From Micromonospora tulbaghiae (GTDB lineage Bacteria > Actinomycetota > Actinomycetes > Mycobacteriales > Micromonosporaceae): a DNA stretch of 64,000 bases. Position 1 is the stretch's first letter; each line of letters begins with the position of its first letter. The position numbers were made by a program, and so were the translations under genes. The notes under the pieces were generated by a model, which saw nothing but the letters and a program-made list of their open reading frames with translations, was not told where the DNA came from and did no database searches. Positions 41,406-50,707 of this stretch are shown here, piece after piece. The stretch spans positions 186,001 to 250,000 of the forward strand of contig NZ_FMCQ01000010.1 in the NCBI RefSeq assembly GCF_900091605.1, in the 5' to 3' direction.

Positions 41406-42188
41406 CTAGTACCGCTCGCCATAGATGTCGAGCAGCTCCTGATAAGCCTCCCGGACCGCATCGTCCGCACCGGGATCGTGTGCCGCGTTCTCGGCTGCCA
41501 CGGCAGCGAGTTCGAGCGCGTTACGCACCCGGGTCAGTTCCGACTCCGTCTCGTCCCACAGCGTTGTCACGCGCTGCCGCTGTTCGGTCAGCGCCTTCCC
41601 CACGCTGCTCGTCGAATCCCCCGCCGGGCCGGGCTGCCGGCGCCCGATCTGAGTACGCAACTGCTGCCGGCGGCTGAGCACGTCGCTCGCCTCCCAGAGC
41701 GCCTGGGCCAGGATCTGCCCGCCCTCCGCGGCGTCCATCACACGGTCCACCTCGGGCAGCGCCCGTCCGGCTCGCTCCGCCAACTCCACCAGGTCGAGGA
41801 AGTCTTCCCGGTCCTCGGCATCGGTCAGGGTGTGGTGCAGGGCAGGAAAGGCCGCCTGGTCGGGCGCCTCGATCTGAGGTGGCGGCTTCGTCGCCGTGAT
41901 GCCGGCGAGCCCGAGGCACAGCAGGAGTGCGACCAGAAACAGAATGACAAGCAGTGGCGCACCCGCGGAGCAGAGCACGACGGAGATGAGCACCGCGACG
42001 GTGCCGAGCACGACGACGCCAGGAAGCTTGGACGGCTCCGGGGCGGTCGCGACCGCCCGCAGGTCGGTGATGCTGCCCCACTCGTGCCGACGTGGCGAGC
42101 GGGTCACTTTCAGCGGGGTGAGCGCGGTCATGACCCGGGACTCGTCCACCGCGATCCAGAGGTGGAAGGTGGGCTCGGACGGGGACAA
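41406..42188 (-). CDS. Two-helix membrane protein between hsdR and the kinase
   Basis: 260 residues from a TTG at 42188 with AGGAGG five bases upstream; ATG at residue 20 is an alternative. Hydrophobic pair at about 56-98 (LPGVVVLGTVAVLISVVLCS and LLVILFLVALLLCLGLAGI), then a long charged helical region with coiled-coil character (SRRQQLRTQIGRRQPG, LTEQRQRVTTLWDETESELTRVRNALELAAVAAENAA). No known family. Sits 29 bases after hsdR and 47 bases before the kinase start, in the same direction. Confidence 0.68.
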   Translation of the reverse strand: MSPSEPTFHLWIAVDESRVMTALTPLKVTRSPRRHEWGSITDLRAVATAPEPSKLPGVVVLGTVAVLISVVLCSAGAPLLVILFLVALLLCLGLAGITATKPPPQIEAPDQAAFPALHHTLTDAEDREDFLDLVELAERAGRALPEVDRVMDAAEGGQILAQALWEASDVLSRRQQLRTQIGRRQPGPAGDSTSSVGKALTEQRQRVTTLWDETESELTRVRNALELAAVAAENAAHDPGADDAVREAYQELLDIYGERY

Positions 42189-42217
42189 CCGTCCTCCTCT
42201 CGGCGAGGTGCGAAGGC

Positions 42218-45200
42218 TCAGGCGATGCCCTTGCGGCGGCGGATCATCTGGTACGCCTGCCGGCGTGCGAACTGGTTGAGCTGCGAACGCAGGCTCTCGT
42301 CGTCGAGGTAGCGCTGCATCAGCTTGCCGTTGTCGTCGTGGCGGGACAGGATCACGTCCTCGATCCGCTTGTCGCAGACGACGCCGAAGTTGCTCTCGTC
42401 GTTGACGAGCGCGGCAGCTTCCAGCGTGCCGTCCTCGGCCAGCGCGACGATCTGCTGCTCGACCCAGACCTTGTCCGCCTCCCCCAGGCCGATGCCGAAC
42501 CGGTCGTTGAACACGTCGATCAGTTCCGAGAGCGCGACCTTCTCCGGGTCGTGTTGCGAGCCGACACCACCGCCGACGAAGCCGGGCAGCATCTGTTCCC
42601 CCTCGGGGGTCAGCGAGGCGTCGTGCTCACCGGTCTTGCTAACCCGCAGGTGGGTCAACTGCACCTCGCCGATGTCGACGGACGGGTCCTGCCGTCGCGG
42701 GAGCCGGTTGAGCAGCGCCCGTCCGTACAGGTAGAGCCGCTCCAGTTCCTCGTCGTGGTAGGGCACCACCTGGCTGAGGAACGCGTACATCCGGGTGTAG
42801 TCGCGCAGCGCGGACCGGAAGCCGTCCGCGGCCTCCGGGTCATCGGCGGCCAGGGCGTTGAAGCGCTGGACGGCCGGCTCGGTGAAGCGGTAGAGGGCGG
42901 CATGAGCCCGCTGGAGACCGGTCTCCGTGGTCGCCTTCCGCTCTGCCTCCAGCAGCGCTTCGGCGTACGCCTGCATCTCCGAGTCGACGAGGACCGGGTA
43001 GCCCGTGACCGTGTTCTGCGCGGTGTAGAGCAGATTCGGGTCGGTGGGCGTGGTGGCGGCGGTCTCGAAGTACGGCTTGAACTGCTCGGCGATGTCGCCG
43101 GCCTCGTTGACGAAGTCCAGGACGAACACGTCGCCCTGGCCCTTGAGCGGATGGGTGCGGTTGAGCCGGGACAGGGTCTGCACCGCGGCGACGTTCTTGA
43201 GCAGCTTGTCGACGTACATCGTGGTGAGCAGCGGCTGGTCGAAGCCGGTCTGGTACTTCTCGGCAACGACCAGGATCTTGTACTCGGTGTCCTGCTTGGC
43301 CTTCGGCGTGCCGGCGTACTTGTCGTCGGCGGCGGTGTAGCCGAACTTGCCGGGTAGCTCACCCTCGCGGAACCCGTTGATCCGCGCCTCGGTGTGCTCG
43401 ACGCCGTCGACCTCCAGGTCGCCGGAGAACGCCACGAGGGAGTCGCAGCCGACGTAGCCCTGCATCTCGACGTACTTCTTGATGGCGGTGTGCAGACGGA
43501 CGGCGGCCTCGCGGGAGCCGGTGACCACCATGGCCTTGGCCCGCCCGCCGAGGCGCGGCGCGGTGTGCTTGCGGAAGTGCTCGACGATGATCTCCGCCTT
43601 CTGCGCCTGCATGGTGGGGTGCAGGCTGGCGAAGCGGGCGAGCTGGGCGCCGGCCTTCTTCGGGTCGACCTCCGGATCGTCGGGGTTGGCGTTGGCCAGC
43701 TTCCAGTACGACTTGTAGGTCAGATAGTTGCGCAGCACGTCGAGGATGAACCCCTCGTCGATGGCCTGCCGCATCGAGTACGTGTGGAACGGCTGCGGGT
43801 TGCCGGTGACCGGGTGCGGCGTGCCGAACAGTTCGAGCGTCTTCGGCTTCGGGGTGGCGGTGAACGCGAAGTACGACAGCGTGTCGTGCCGGCCTCGGGC
43901 CAGCGCCGACGCCGTGAGCAGGTCACCCGACTCGTCCACGTCGTCGCTGCCGAGTTTGAGCAGCACCTTCTTCAGCGCGGCGGCCGAGTCGCCGGACTGC
44001 GACGAGTGCGCCTCGTCGACGATGACCGCGAAGCGCTTCCCCTTCAGGCCCTGCACCTGGTTGAGCACGTAGGGGAACTTCTGCATCGTGGTGATGACGA
44101 CCTTGGCCGTCTCGCCTTGAAGCGCGGCGGCGAGCTGCGCGGAGTCCTTGTCGATCCGCTGCACCACGCCGGGCACGTGCTCGAACTGGAAGACGGTGTC
44201 CTGCAACTGCCGGTCGAGGACGACCCGGTCGGTGATGATGATGACCTTGTCGAAGACCGGCTCGTTGGGGCGCAGCCCGTCCTTGGCGACGTTCGGCGCG
44301 GTGTGCAGGCTGGACAGCCGGTGCGCCAGCCACGCGATGGTGTTCGACTTGCCCGACCCGGCCGAGTGCATGACCAGGTAGTTGTGGCCCGACCCGTGCC
44401 GGGCCGCATGGTCGGTGAGCTGGGTGACCGCGTGCCACTGGTGGTAACGCGGGAAGATCAGCGCCTTGGATTCCTTGTCGTAGTGCAGGAACCGCCGGAC
44501 CAGATCCAGGAACACGTCGGGGTGCCAGATCTGCTCCCAGAGGTAGGAGCTGCGGTAACCCTTGTCCGTGGCCGGCGGGTTACCCGCCCCACCGGACACG
44601 CCGGGTCCGTTCGACCCGGTGTTGAACGGCAGGAACCGGGTCTTCTCCCCCGCGAGCTTCGTCGTGACGAAGACCAGGTCGGGGTCGACGGCGAAGTGCA
44701 CGAGGGTACGCCGGGCGAAGATCAGTTCCTTCGGGTCACGCGTCTTGCGGTACTGCTCCTTGGCGTCCTCGACGGTCTGGCCGGTGAGCGGGTTCTTCAG
44801 CTCGGCCGTGGCGAGGGGGATGCCGTTGACGAACAGAACCAGGTCGAGGGTGTTGTTGTTGCTGGTCGAGTACGCGAGCTGTCGGGTGACGGTGAGGCGG
44901 TTGGCGCGGTAGAGCGTGAGCGCGTCGTCAGTGATGGCGTGCGCTGGCTTGAAGTAGGCGAGCCGGATCAGAACGCCCTTGTCCTTGACGCCTCGTCGGA
45001 GGACATCGAGTGGGCCGCGCTCGTCGATCTGCTTGGCGAGATGCTGGGCGAAGCTCCGCTGCGCCACGTCCGGGTCGTTCCCGTGGTACGCAAGGAGCTT
45101 GGCCCACTCGTCGGGCTGAGTCGAGCCGATGAACGCGAACAGTTCGGCGGTTTCGAGCACCAATTGCTTGTCGTAGTTCCCGGGCTCGCCGCGCAACCAG

Positions 45201-45265
45201 CCCACGTCACACAGAGAGGCTTCAATTGCCGACTCAAACGACAACTCTTGGTGAACCGACCTCAT
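42218..45265 (-). CDS. hsdR: Type I restriction endonuclease subunit R
   Basis: 1015 residues; ATG overlaps the hsdS stop (ATGA). N-terminal HSDR_N nuclease with the Asp in LDLVLFVNGIPLA and the Glu-x-Lys in TAELKNPLTGQ (near 140-160). SF2 motor: Walker A HSAGSGKSNT (near 300), VIITDRVVLDRQL, DEAH box in IVDEAHSSQSG (near 418), FAFTATPKPKT, and motif VI region VQTLSRLNRTHP. C-terminal helical domain binds the methylase. It translocates and cuts unmodified DNA in complex with HsdM and HsdS. With hsdS interrupted, activity depends on readthrough or on half-subunits. Confidence 0.95.
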   Translation of the reverse strand: MRSVHQELSFESAIEASLCDVGWLRGEPGNYDKQLVLETAELFAFIGSTQPDEWAKLLAYHGNDPDVAQRSFAQHLAKQIDERGPLDVLRRGVKDKGVLIRLAYFKPAHAITDDALTLYRANRLTVTRQLAYSTSNNNTLDLVLFVNGIPLATAELKNPLTGQTVEDAKEQYRKTRDPKELIFARRTLVHFAVDPDLVFVTTKLAGEKTRFLPFNTGSNGPGVSGGAGNPPATDKGYRSSYLWEQIWHPDVFLDLVRRFLHYDKESKALIFPRYHQWHAVTQLTDHAARHGSGHNYLVMHSAGSGKSNTIAWLAHRLSSLHTAPNVAKDGLRPNEPVFDKVIIITDRVVLDRQLQDTVFQFEHVPGVVQRIDKDSAQLAAALQGETAKVVITTMQKFPYVLNQVQGLKGKRFAVIVDEAHSSQSGDSAAALKKVLLKLGSDDVDESGDLLTASALARGRHDTLSYFAFTATPKPKTLELFGTPHPVTGNPQPFHTYSMRQAIDEGFILDVLRNYLTYKSYWKLANANPDDPEVDPKKAGAQLARFASLHPTMQAQKAEIIVEHFRKHTAPRLGGRAKAMVVTGSREAAVRLHTAIKKYVEMQGYVGCDSLVAFSGDLEVDGVEHTEARINGFREGELPGKFGYTAADDKYAGTPKAKQDTEYKILVVAEKYQTGFDQPLLTTMYVDKLLKNVAAVQTLSRLNRTHPLKGQGDVFVLDFVNEAGDIAEQFKPYFETAATTPTDPNLLYTAQNTVTGYPVLVDSEMQAYAEALLEAERKATTETGLQRAHAALYRFTEPAVQRFNALAADDPEAADGFRSALRDYTRMYAFLSQVVPYHDEELERLYLYGRALLNRLPRRQDPSVDIGEVQLTHLRVSKTGEHDASLTPEGEQMLPGFVGGGVGSQHDPEKVALSELIDVFNDRFGIGLGEADKVWVEQQIVALAEDGTLEAAALVNDESNFGVVCDKRIEDVILSRHDDNGKLMQRYLDDESLRSQLNQFARRQAYQMIRRRKGIA

Positions 45266-46539
45266 ACGTCCACCTCCCCCGCCGTCGCCACATCTATCTT
45301 CCCTGTCACTGCAGCAGTGATCAGCGCCTGCCGCCTCTCGGTCAGAAGCTCGAACTGCTTCTTGATGGCGACTTGGGCATGCCGAGCCGCCACTGCTGCT
45401 GCGTCCAGTTCGCCCACGAGACGGTCCTGGACGTTACGGTCAGGGAAAGGGAAGCGATGTGCTCTCAACTGCTCCCCGGTTAGATGGCCGATGGTGGTCG
45501 TGTTTCCCTCCACCGCGAAGACGTCCAGCGCCGTCGCGGCGCGAAGGCAATAAAAGAGCCAACGCACAGAGCTGCGACCGCGCGACCTGGCCCGATGGAG
45601 CGCCTTCTGGTAATAGATTTCTTCGATTCTGCCATCCCAGATCGCGCTGCGTCCAGGCTGACCACCCTCACAGATCAGTAAGTCACCGGCCTGCACCTCA
45701 TATCGGCTGCGTTCGTGCGGCGGGAAATCCATCTCTAGGAGGTCGTCGGTGTTGATCTGATCCCACTGAACATTGATGTTGCGCAAATAGGGCCTGAGAT
45801 GGTCGCCCCGCGTCCGCTCCTGGTTGAGCATCTTACCGAGAAGAACCTCGAATTGACTCGAGACTGAGAGAATGGCCCACTCCCTCGGCACGACACCCAG
45901 CCATCCCAACCCGCTGAACTTCCGCTCACCCTGCTCGTTCATCCCGCTAATGGCAGCGAAGACCCGCGAAGTCTCACGTTCGCCAAGCAGATTCAACTGC
46001 TGGCGTCGCACTTTGAGAATGCGGTCGATCTTCGCACATTGCATATCGAGAAACTTGGCGATTCGCCGCTGCTCCTCGAGAGGCGGCAGCGAGACCCGAA
46101 TGTCTCGAATCTAGGATTCACTCACATAGGGTAGCGGGCCACTGGGAGATAGCTCCGCGAGATCTATCACCGAAAGCAAATAGAGCCAGTAGCGAGGATC
46201 GCCGGCCCGGGGGACTACACCCATCATGTTGTTATCGATGAGGCAATCCCGAAGAGTCAGCGCCCTCGCATTACCTAGCAGCGCCGCACCGACCTTCGGA
46301 AAGACCACGGAACCTGCCGGAACGATGCGCGCTCCAAGCAGACGGGCCTGTGTCCGTGAAATATAGTTGGCGGCAGTCGTAATGCCGAACTCGTTTCCTT
46401 TACGGCGAATATCGGATACCTTAGCAAACGGAAGGTCCCCCTCAGATGAGCCCTGATATTCGGGAGGGAACCCAGATCCGCCAACGGTGCGAGCAACCCG
46501 ACCAAGTCGCTGCCGAGGCCAGCTAGCACGAGGCGTCAT
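45262..46539 (-). pseudogene. hsdS: Type I R-M specificity subunit hsdS interrupted by an in-frame TAG
   Basis: The ATG at 46539 lies inside the end of hsdM. The first 142 codons encode target-recognition domain 1 (LPFAKVSDIRRKGNEFGI, VPAGSVVFPKVGAALLGNARAL, YWLYLLSVIDL). A TAG at 46113-46111 then stops the frame. The same frame continues at once with IRDIRVSLPPLEEQRRIAKFLD, the first conserved helix, and domain 2 (FSGLGWLGVVPREWAI, GDLLICEGGQPGRSAIWDG, second helix NVQDRLVGELDAAAVAARH). One base change, for example CAG to TAG, explains it. ATG 46044 could restart a C-terminal half. GC is clearly lower than the surroundings. Confidence 0.85.
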
Positions 46540-48496
46540 ACGTCACCTCGCCAAGCAAAGTCTGAATCTCCGCCTCTAGCGCCGTAATCTCGGAGTCAAT
46601 CTCGGCGAGGGGCCGCGGTGCCGTGGAGACGTAGAAGTGACGGGTGAACGGAATCTCGTAACCGATCTTGGTTTTCGTGTCGTCAACCCAAGCGTCGGGA
46701 ACGTGCGGAAGCACCTCGCGCTTCACGTAGCCGTCGATGTGCTCGTCGAGCGGGGCGCTCTCGTTGTCGCGCAGGTCGGGGTCCGGCAGCGAGTTGCCCT
46801 TGCGGTCGGTCTGCACCTCGCCCTCCGGGTCGCTGACCGAGAACGCCTCCCACACCGCCTTCTCCACCGCCGCCGGCAGCTTTCCCAGCCCGTTCAGCTC
46901 CATCGCAAACTCGGCCCGCGTCGCTGACGACGTACCGATCAGGGACTTTGCCGCCGCCAGGAGTGACTCCCGCTCCGCGTACTTGAGGACCGCCTTCGCG
47001 TCCGCGAGCAGCGCCACCGTCTCCTCGGTCACCTCGAACCGCAGCCGCAGCGGCCGCTCGACGGTGATCCGCTGGTAGCCGAAGTCGGTGGTCTTGAAGA
47101 CCTTCACTTTGGCGTGCTGCGGGTGCTCCGGGTCGTCCGCGATGGCCAGCGCGTTCACGTACGCCCGGGTCAGGTCGTCGATGTGCTCGTCGGTGAGCAT
47201 CTTGCGCTTGTCGCCGAGGCTCTTGCGCATCTTCGTCCAGTAGTCGCGGCCATCGAGCAGCACGACCTTGCGCGCCCGGGCCGGCTCCTTGCGGTTGGTG
47301 AGGATCCAGAAGTAGGTGGAGATGCCGGTGTTGTAGAAGAGCTGGTCGGGCAGAGCGACGATGCCCTCCAGGAGGTCGTTCTCCAGGATCCAGCGGCGGA
47401 TCTCCGACTCCCCCGACCCGGCCGCGCCGGTGAACAGCGGCGAACCGTTGAAGACAATCGCCAGACGGCTGCCGCCGTCCTCGGGTCGCTTCATCTTCGA
47501 GATCATGTGCTGGAGGAAGAGCAGCGAGCCGTCGTTGATCCGGGGCAGCCCGGCACCGAATCGGCCGGCGTGACCGCGGGCCGCCTCGTCCTTGACGAAC
47601 TTCTCGACCTTCTTCCACTCCACACCGAACGGCGGGTTGGCGAGCATGTAGTCGAACCGCTCGCCCTCGTGGCCGTCCTGGTTGAACGAGTTCCCGAAGG
47701 CGATCTTCGTCGGGTCGCCGCCCTTGAGCATCATGTCGGAGCGGCAGATCGCGTACGTCTCGCCGTTGAGCTCCTGCCCGTACACCTCGACGGTGGCGTG
47801 CGGGTTGTGGGCCTGGATGTGCTCCTGCGCCTCCGTGAGCATGCCGCCGGTGCCGCAGGCCGGGTCGTAGATCTTCCGGACGATGCCGGGGGTCACGAGG
47901 TCGTCCTCGTCGGGAGCCAGCAGCAGGTTGACCATCAGCCGAATGACCTCGCGCGGCGTGAAGTGCTCACCGGCGGTCTCGTTGCTGATTTCCGAAAAGC
48001 GACGGATCAAGTCCTCGAAGACATAGCCCATCTGGTGGTTGGACACCACGTCCGGGTGCAGATCCACTTCTGCAAACTTCGTGAGCACCTGGTAGAGCAA
48101 CCCGGCTTCGGCGAGGCGGCTGATCTGGGTATCGAAGCCGTACTTGTCTAACACGTCGACCGCACCTGGCGAAAACCCGCCGATATAGGCACGCAGGTTG
48201 AGCGCCGCATGGTCCTGGTCGCCGAACGACGTCTTGAAGGACAGCTTGCTGGTGTTGTAGAACGGCAGCCCGGCTACCCTCCGCAGCACCGGGTCCATGT
48301 TCTGCACGCCGGCGTCCTTGAGCTGCTGGTGCCGGGCGAGCACCGCGTCCTTCGTCGGCTCCAGCACGCAGTCCAGCCGTCGCAACACTGTCAACGGCAG
48401 GATCACTCGTCCGTACTCGGACTGCTTGTAGTCGCCGCGGAGCAGGTCGGCCACGGACCAGATGAAGTTGGCCAACTCTTGGTGCTTGGTGCTCAC
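46523..48496 (-). CDS. hsdM: Type I R-M DNA methyltransferase subunit M
   Basis: 657 residues from GTG 48496 (AAAGGA upstream); the frame is open to 48580, but homologues begin near STKHQELANFIWSVADLLRGDYKQSEYG. HsdM_N helical domain (1-150), then the N6-adenine methylase with motif I YDPACGTGGML (near 210) and motif IV LANPPFG (near 285). The C-terminal region has an insertion and a long helix ending in ALEAEIQTLLGEVTYD. It methylates adenine in the target set by HsdS. First gene of a minus-strand series of seven. Confidence 0.93.
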   Translation of the reverse strand: MSTKHQELANFIWSVADLLRGDYKQSEYGRVILPLTVLRRLDCVLEPTKDAVLARHQQLKDAGVQNMDPVLRRVAGLPFYNTSKLSFKTSFGDQDHAALNLRAYIGGFSPGAVDVLDKYGFDTQISRLAEAGLLYQVLTKFAEVDLHPDVVSNHQMGYVFEDLIRRFSEISNETAGEHFTPREVIRLMVNLLLAPDEDDLVTPGIVRKIYDPACGTGGMLTEAQEHIQAHNPHATVEVYGQELNGETYAICRSDMMLKGGDPTKIAFGNSFNQDGHEGERFDYMLANPPFGVEWKKVEKFVKDEAARGHAGRFGAGLPRINDGSLLFLQHMISKMKRPEDGGSRLAIVFNGSPLFTGAAGSGESEIRRWILENDLLEGIVALPDQLFYNTGISTYFWILTNRKEPARARKVVLLDGRDYWTKMRKSLGDKRKMLTDEHIDDLTRAYVNALAIADDPEHPQHAKVKVFKTTDFGYQRITVERPLRLRFEVTEETVALLADAKAVLKYAERESLLAAAKSLIGTSSATRAEFAMELNGLGKLPAAVEKAVWEAFSVSDPEGEVQTDRKGNSLPDPDLRDNESAPLDEHIDGYVKREVLPHVPDAWVDDTKTKIGYEIPFTRHFYVSTAPRPLAEIDSEITALEAEIQTLLGEVTYDASC

Positions 48497-48706
48497 CAGT
48501 TTCCTTTCGATTGCCTTAAGACAAGCAGTATCACTGCAGTCCTGCATCGTTGTAGTCGCCCACTCGGCCGAAACGATCAACCGAGCGTCAGCGTGTCGTC
48601 TCAGGCGGAGGATGCACGGCGGGCCACCGGCCCGCAGGCTTCCGCATCTGTCACGTGAGCGCCGCTCGGGCGTCGGATATCTGACGGAAGGAATTTCCGC
48701 GGGGAA

Positions 48707-50608
48707 TCATGCTTGCCCCTCCGTCGGGCATACCGCCCCGCGCGCCAGCCCGTCGGCGGTGAGCTGCACCAGTTCCGCCCCGAGCGTCGCCGCCTGCCGC
48801 AGCGCCGACTCGAACGCGTGCAGCCGGCGGAACGCCTCCCCGTACCGCTCCTGCTCCTCCCGCGACACCCGCCGCACCTGCGCCCGCCGCACGTCGAACC
48901 GCAGCGTCCCCGACAAGCTCGACGCCTGCCGCTCGTTCGTCGACGTCCGCAACTGCCCGGCGAGGAACCACGAATCCAAGGCGGCGGGATTCGGCCGCAG
49001 CAGATACAGGTTGCGCCCCAACATCGCACCCTCCGCCGTCACCACCCGCGCGGTGAGCTGCCGCGCGATCATCGGCACGACCACGTCCCCGGTGGCCAGG
49101 GCGATCTCCTGCCCGAGCCGCCCGTCGTCGCGACCCGAGGGTTCGCCGCCGCCGAGCACGTCCGGCACGGTCAGCACCGGCCTCCCGTCACCGGCCGGCT
49201 CACCGTCGTCGCCGGAAGCACCCCGGATCGGCCCGAGAAGCTGCAACGCGCCGGCCCGGACCAGTTCGCCGACCGTGAGGAACTCCCCCCGGGCCTCGTC
49301 GGCTGCGGGCGCGACCTGCGGCATCAGCGTGGGAAGGTCGGCGACGACGGCGGCGAGGCGCTCGCGTGTGCGTACCAGATGTGCGCCTGTCGCCTCGCCC
49401 GCGACGGCGGGCTGGCGACGCGCGGGGGTGAGATCGATCTCCTCGTCGAGCAGTTCGATGACCGGGACGGCGCGGGCGTAGCCGGGCTCGTCGATGTCGC
49501 CGTCGTTGGCGAAGAACCGCCAGGTGTCGAGGATCCGGGTGTGGTCGCCGGTGGCGGCGTCCACGAGCAGCGTCCGCGCCGGTGGCGGCGCGTCGGCCGG
49601 TGGGCGGCACAGCACCCACAGGTGCAGGGGTACGCCGTGCGGCGCGGCCGCCCCCGCCGGCAACGCGATGACGGCGCGTAGCACGCCGCGGCGCAGCAGT
49701 TCGGCGCGGATACGGCGGCCGGGGCGGCGGCCGGCCACGGCGGGCGGCATCAAGAGTACGGCGTGGCCGCCGGGGCGCAGGTGGGCCAGCGCGTGCTGGA
49801 CCCAGGCGAGTTCCGGTTCGGTACGTGGGGTGGTGCCGACGATCCAGCGGGGGTCGTGGACGAGTTCCTCGTCGCCCCAGTTGCTTGCGCCGAAGGGCGG
49901 GTGGCAGACGACCGCATCGAACGTGCGTCCGGAGTAGTCGTCGGCGCGCAGCGAGTCGCCGGTGGTCACCTCGCCTGGTACGTCGCGCAGGGCCAGCCAC
50001 AGTCCAGCCAGCCGGGCGAGGTCGGGGTCGAGTTCCTGCCCGTACGCGGAGGTGCAGCCGGCGCGGACGGCGGCGCGCAGTGTGGCGCCGGTGCCGGCGG
50101 CGGGGTCGAGGACGGAGCCTCCCGCTACGGCGGCGAGCCCGGCCATCAGGTCGGCGATGTCGTCGGGGGTGGCGTGCGGGCGAGCCGGTCCGGGTGCGGA
50201 GAAGCGTTGCCAGAGCGCGTCGAAGGCGCCCTGCGGGCCGAGTTCGTCGGCGAACGCGTCGATGTCCGGCGCCAGCACCTTGAGCTGCGGGTCCGCCGGG
50301 CGGGTGGGTCGTTGGCCGCGTTGCCGGGCCAGCAACCGGGCGCCGACGGCGGCGAGCCCGGCGGCCGGTGAGGTGCCGGCCGAGGCGAGGTGGCGCCAGA
50401 GCCGGTCGGCGGTGGCGAGTTCCGGGAGTTTGCCCTGGGCGTGCAGCCAGCGCTCGACCTGGGCGAGGTCGAACTCGGGGCTGGTGGCGCTGCCGCCGAC
50501 CGGCTCGGGAAAGTCCCCGTGCCGTTTGCGCCAGTTGCTGACGGCGGCCCGGCCGACACCGGCGAGCCGGGCGATGTCCGCTGCGGTGATTGTCGGTGTC
50601 TCCTGCAC
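48707..50608 (-). CDS. HTH-N6-adenine methylase fusion with C-terminal specificity-like domain
   Basis: 633 residues from GTG 50608. N-terminal HTH (about 5-50): TITAADIARLAGVGRAAVSNWRKRHGDFP. Methylase core: motif I VLDPAAGTGATL (near 165), YGQELDPDLARLA, and at motif IV AVVCHPPFGASNWGDEEL (near 234), where the usual Asn/Asp of (N/D)PPF is His, codon CAC. ELAWVQHALAHLRPGGHAVLLMPP follows. The C-terminal 230 residues resemble an HsdS-type recognition domain with a long terminal helix. A stand-alone methylase fused to its own reader is likely, but the His raises doubt about catalysis. Divergent from a lipoprotein gene. Confidence 0.82.
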   Translation of the reverse strand: MQETPTITAADIARLAGVGRAAVSNWRKRHGDFPEPVGGSATSPEFDLAQVERWLHAQGKLPELATADRLWRHLASAGTSPAAGLAAVGARLLARQRGQRPTRPADPQLKVLAPDIDAFADELGPQGAFDALWQRFSAPGPARPHATPDDIADLMAGLAAVAGGSVLDPAAGTGATLRAAVRAGCTSAYGQELDPDLARLAGLWLALRDVPGEVTTGDSLRADDYSGRTFDAVVCHPPFGASNWGDEELVHDPRWIVGTTPRTEPELAWVQHALAHLRPGGHAVLLMPPAVAGRRPGRRIRAELLRRGVLRAVIALPAGAAAPHGVPLHLWVLCRPPADAPPPARTLLVDAATGDHTRILDTWRFFANDGDIDEPGYARAVPVIELLDEEIDLTPARRQPAVAGEATGAHLVRTRERLAAVVADLPTLMPQVAPAADEARGEFLTVGELVRAGALQLLGPIRGASGDDGEPAGDGRPVLTVPDVLGGGEPSGRDDGRLGQEIALATGDVVVPMIARQLTARVVTAEGAMLGRNLYLLRPNPAALDSWFLAGQLRTSTNERQASSLSGTLRFDVRRAQVRRVSREEQERYGEAFRRLHAFESALRQAATLGAELVQLTADGLARGAVCPTEGQA

Positions 50609-50626
50609 GTTCGGAGTGTGTCACAT

Positions 50627-50652
50627 CTGTCAAGCATCATGCATGTTGACAG
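50627..50652. promoter_or_regulatory. Inverted repeat in the methylase/lipoprotein divergent region
   Basis: CTGTCAA (50627-50633) and TTGACAG (50646-50652) are perfect 7-base arms around 12 bases that include the palindrome ATGCAT. The right arm contains a consensus -35 TTGACA for the plus-strand lipoprotein gene. The element begins 19 bases from the methylase GTG, so the N-terminal HTH of that protein could bind here and control both directions. Confidence 0.5.
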
Positions 50653-50707
50653 TGTTCACGGATGATGCTCTTATTGACGCCGCCACGTTCACAGCAGGAG
50701 GAAAACG

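Noticed and set aside
48619-48635. GCGGGCC-ACC-GGCCCGC hairpin after the methylase gene
   Set aside because: A perfect 7-base stem, but it is short, has no T-run and lies about 70 bases past the stop; such stems are common by chance at this GC content.
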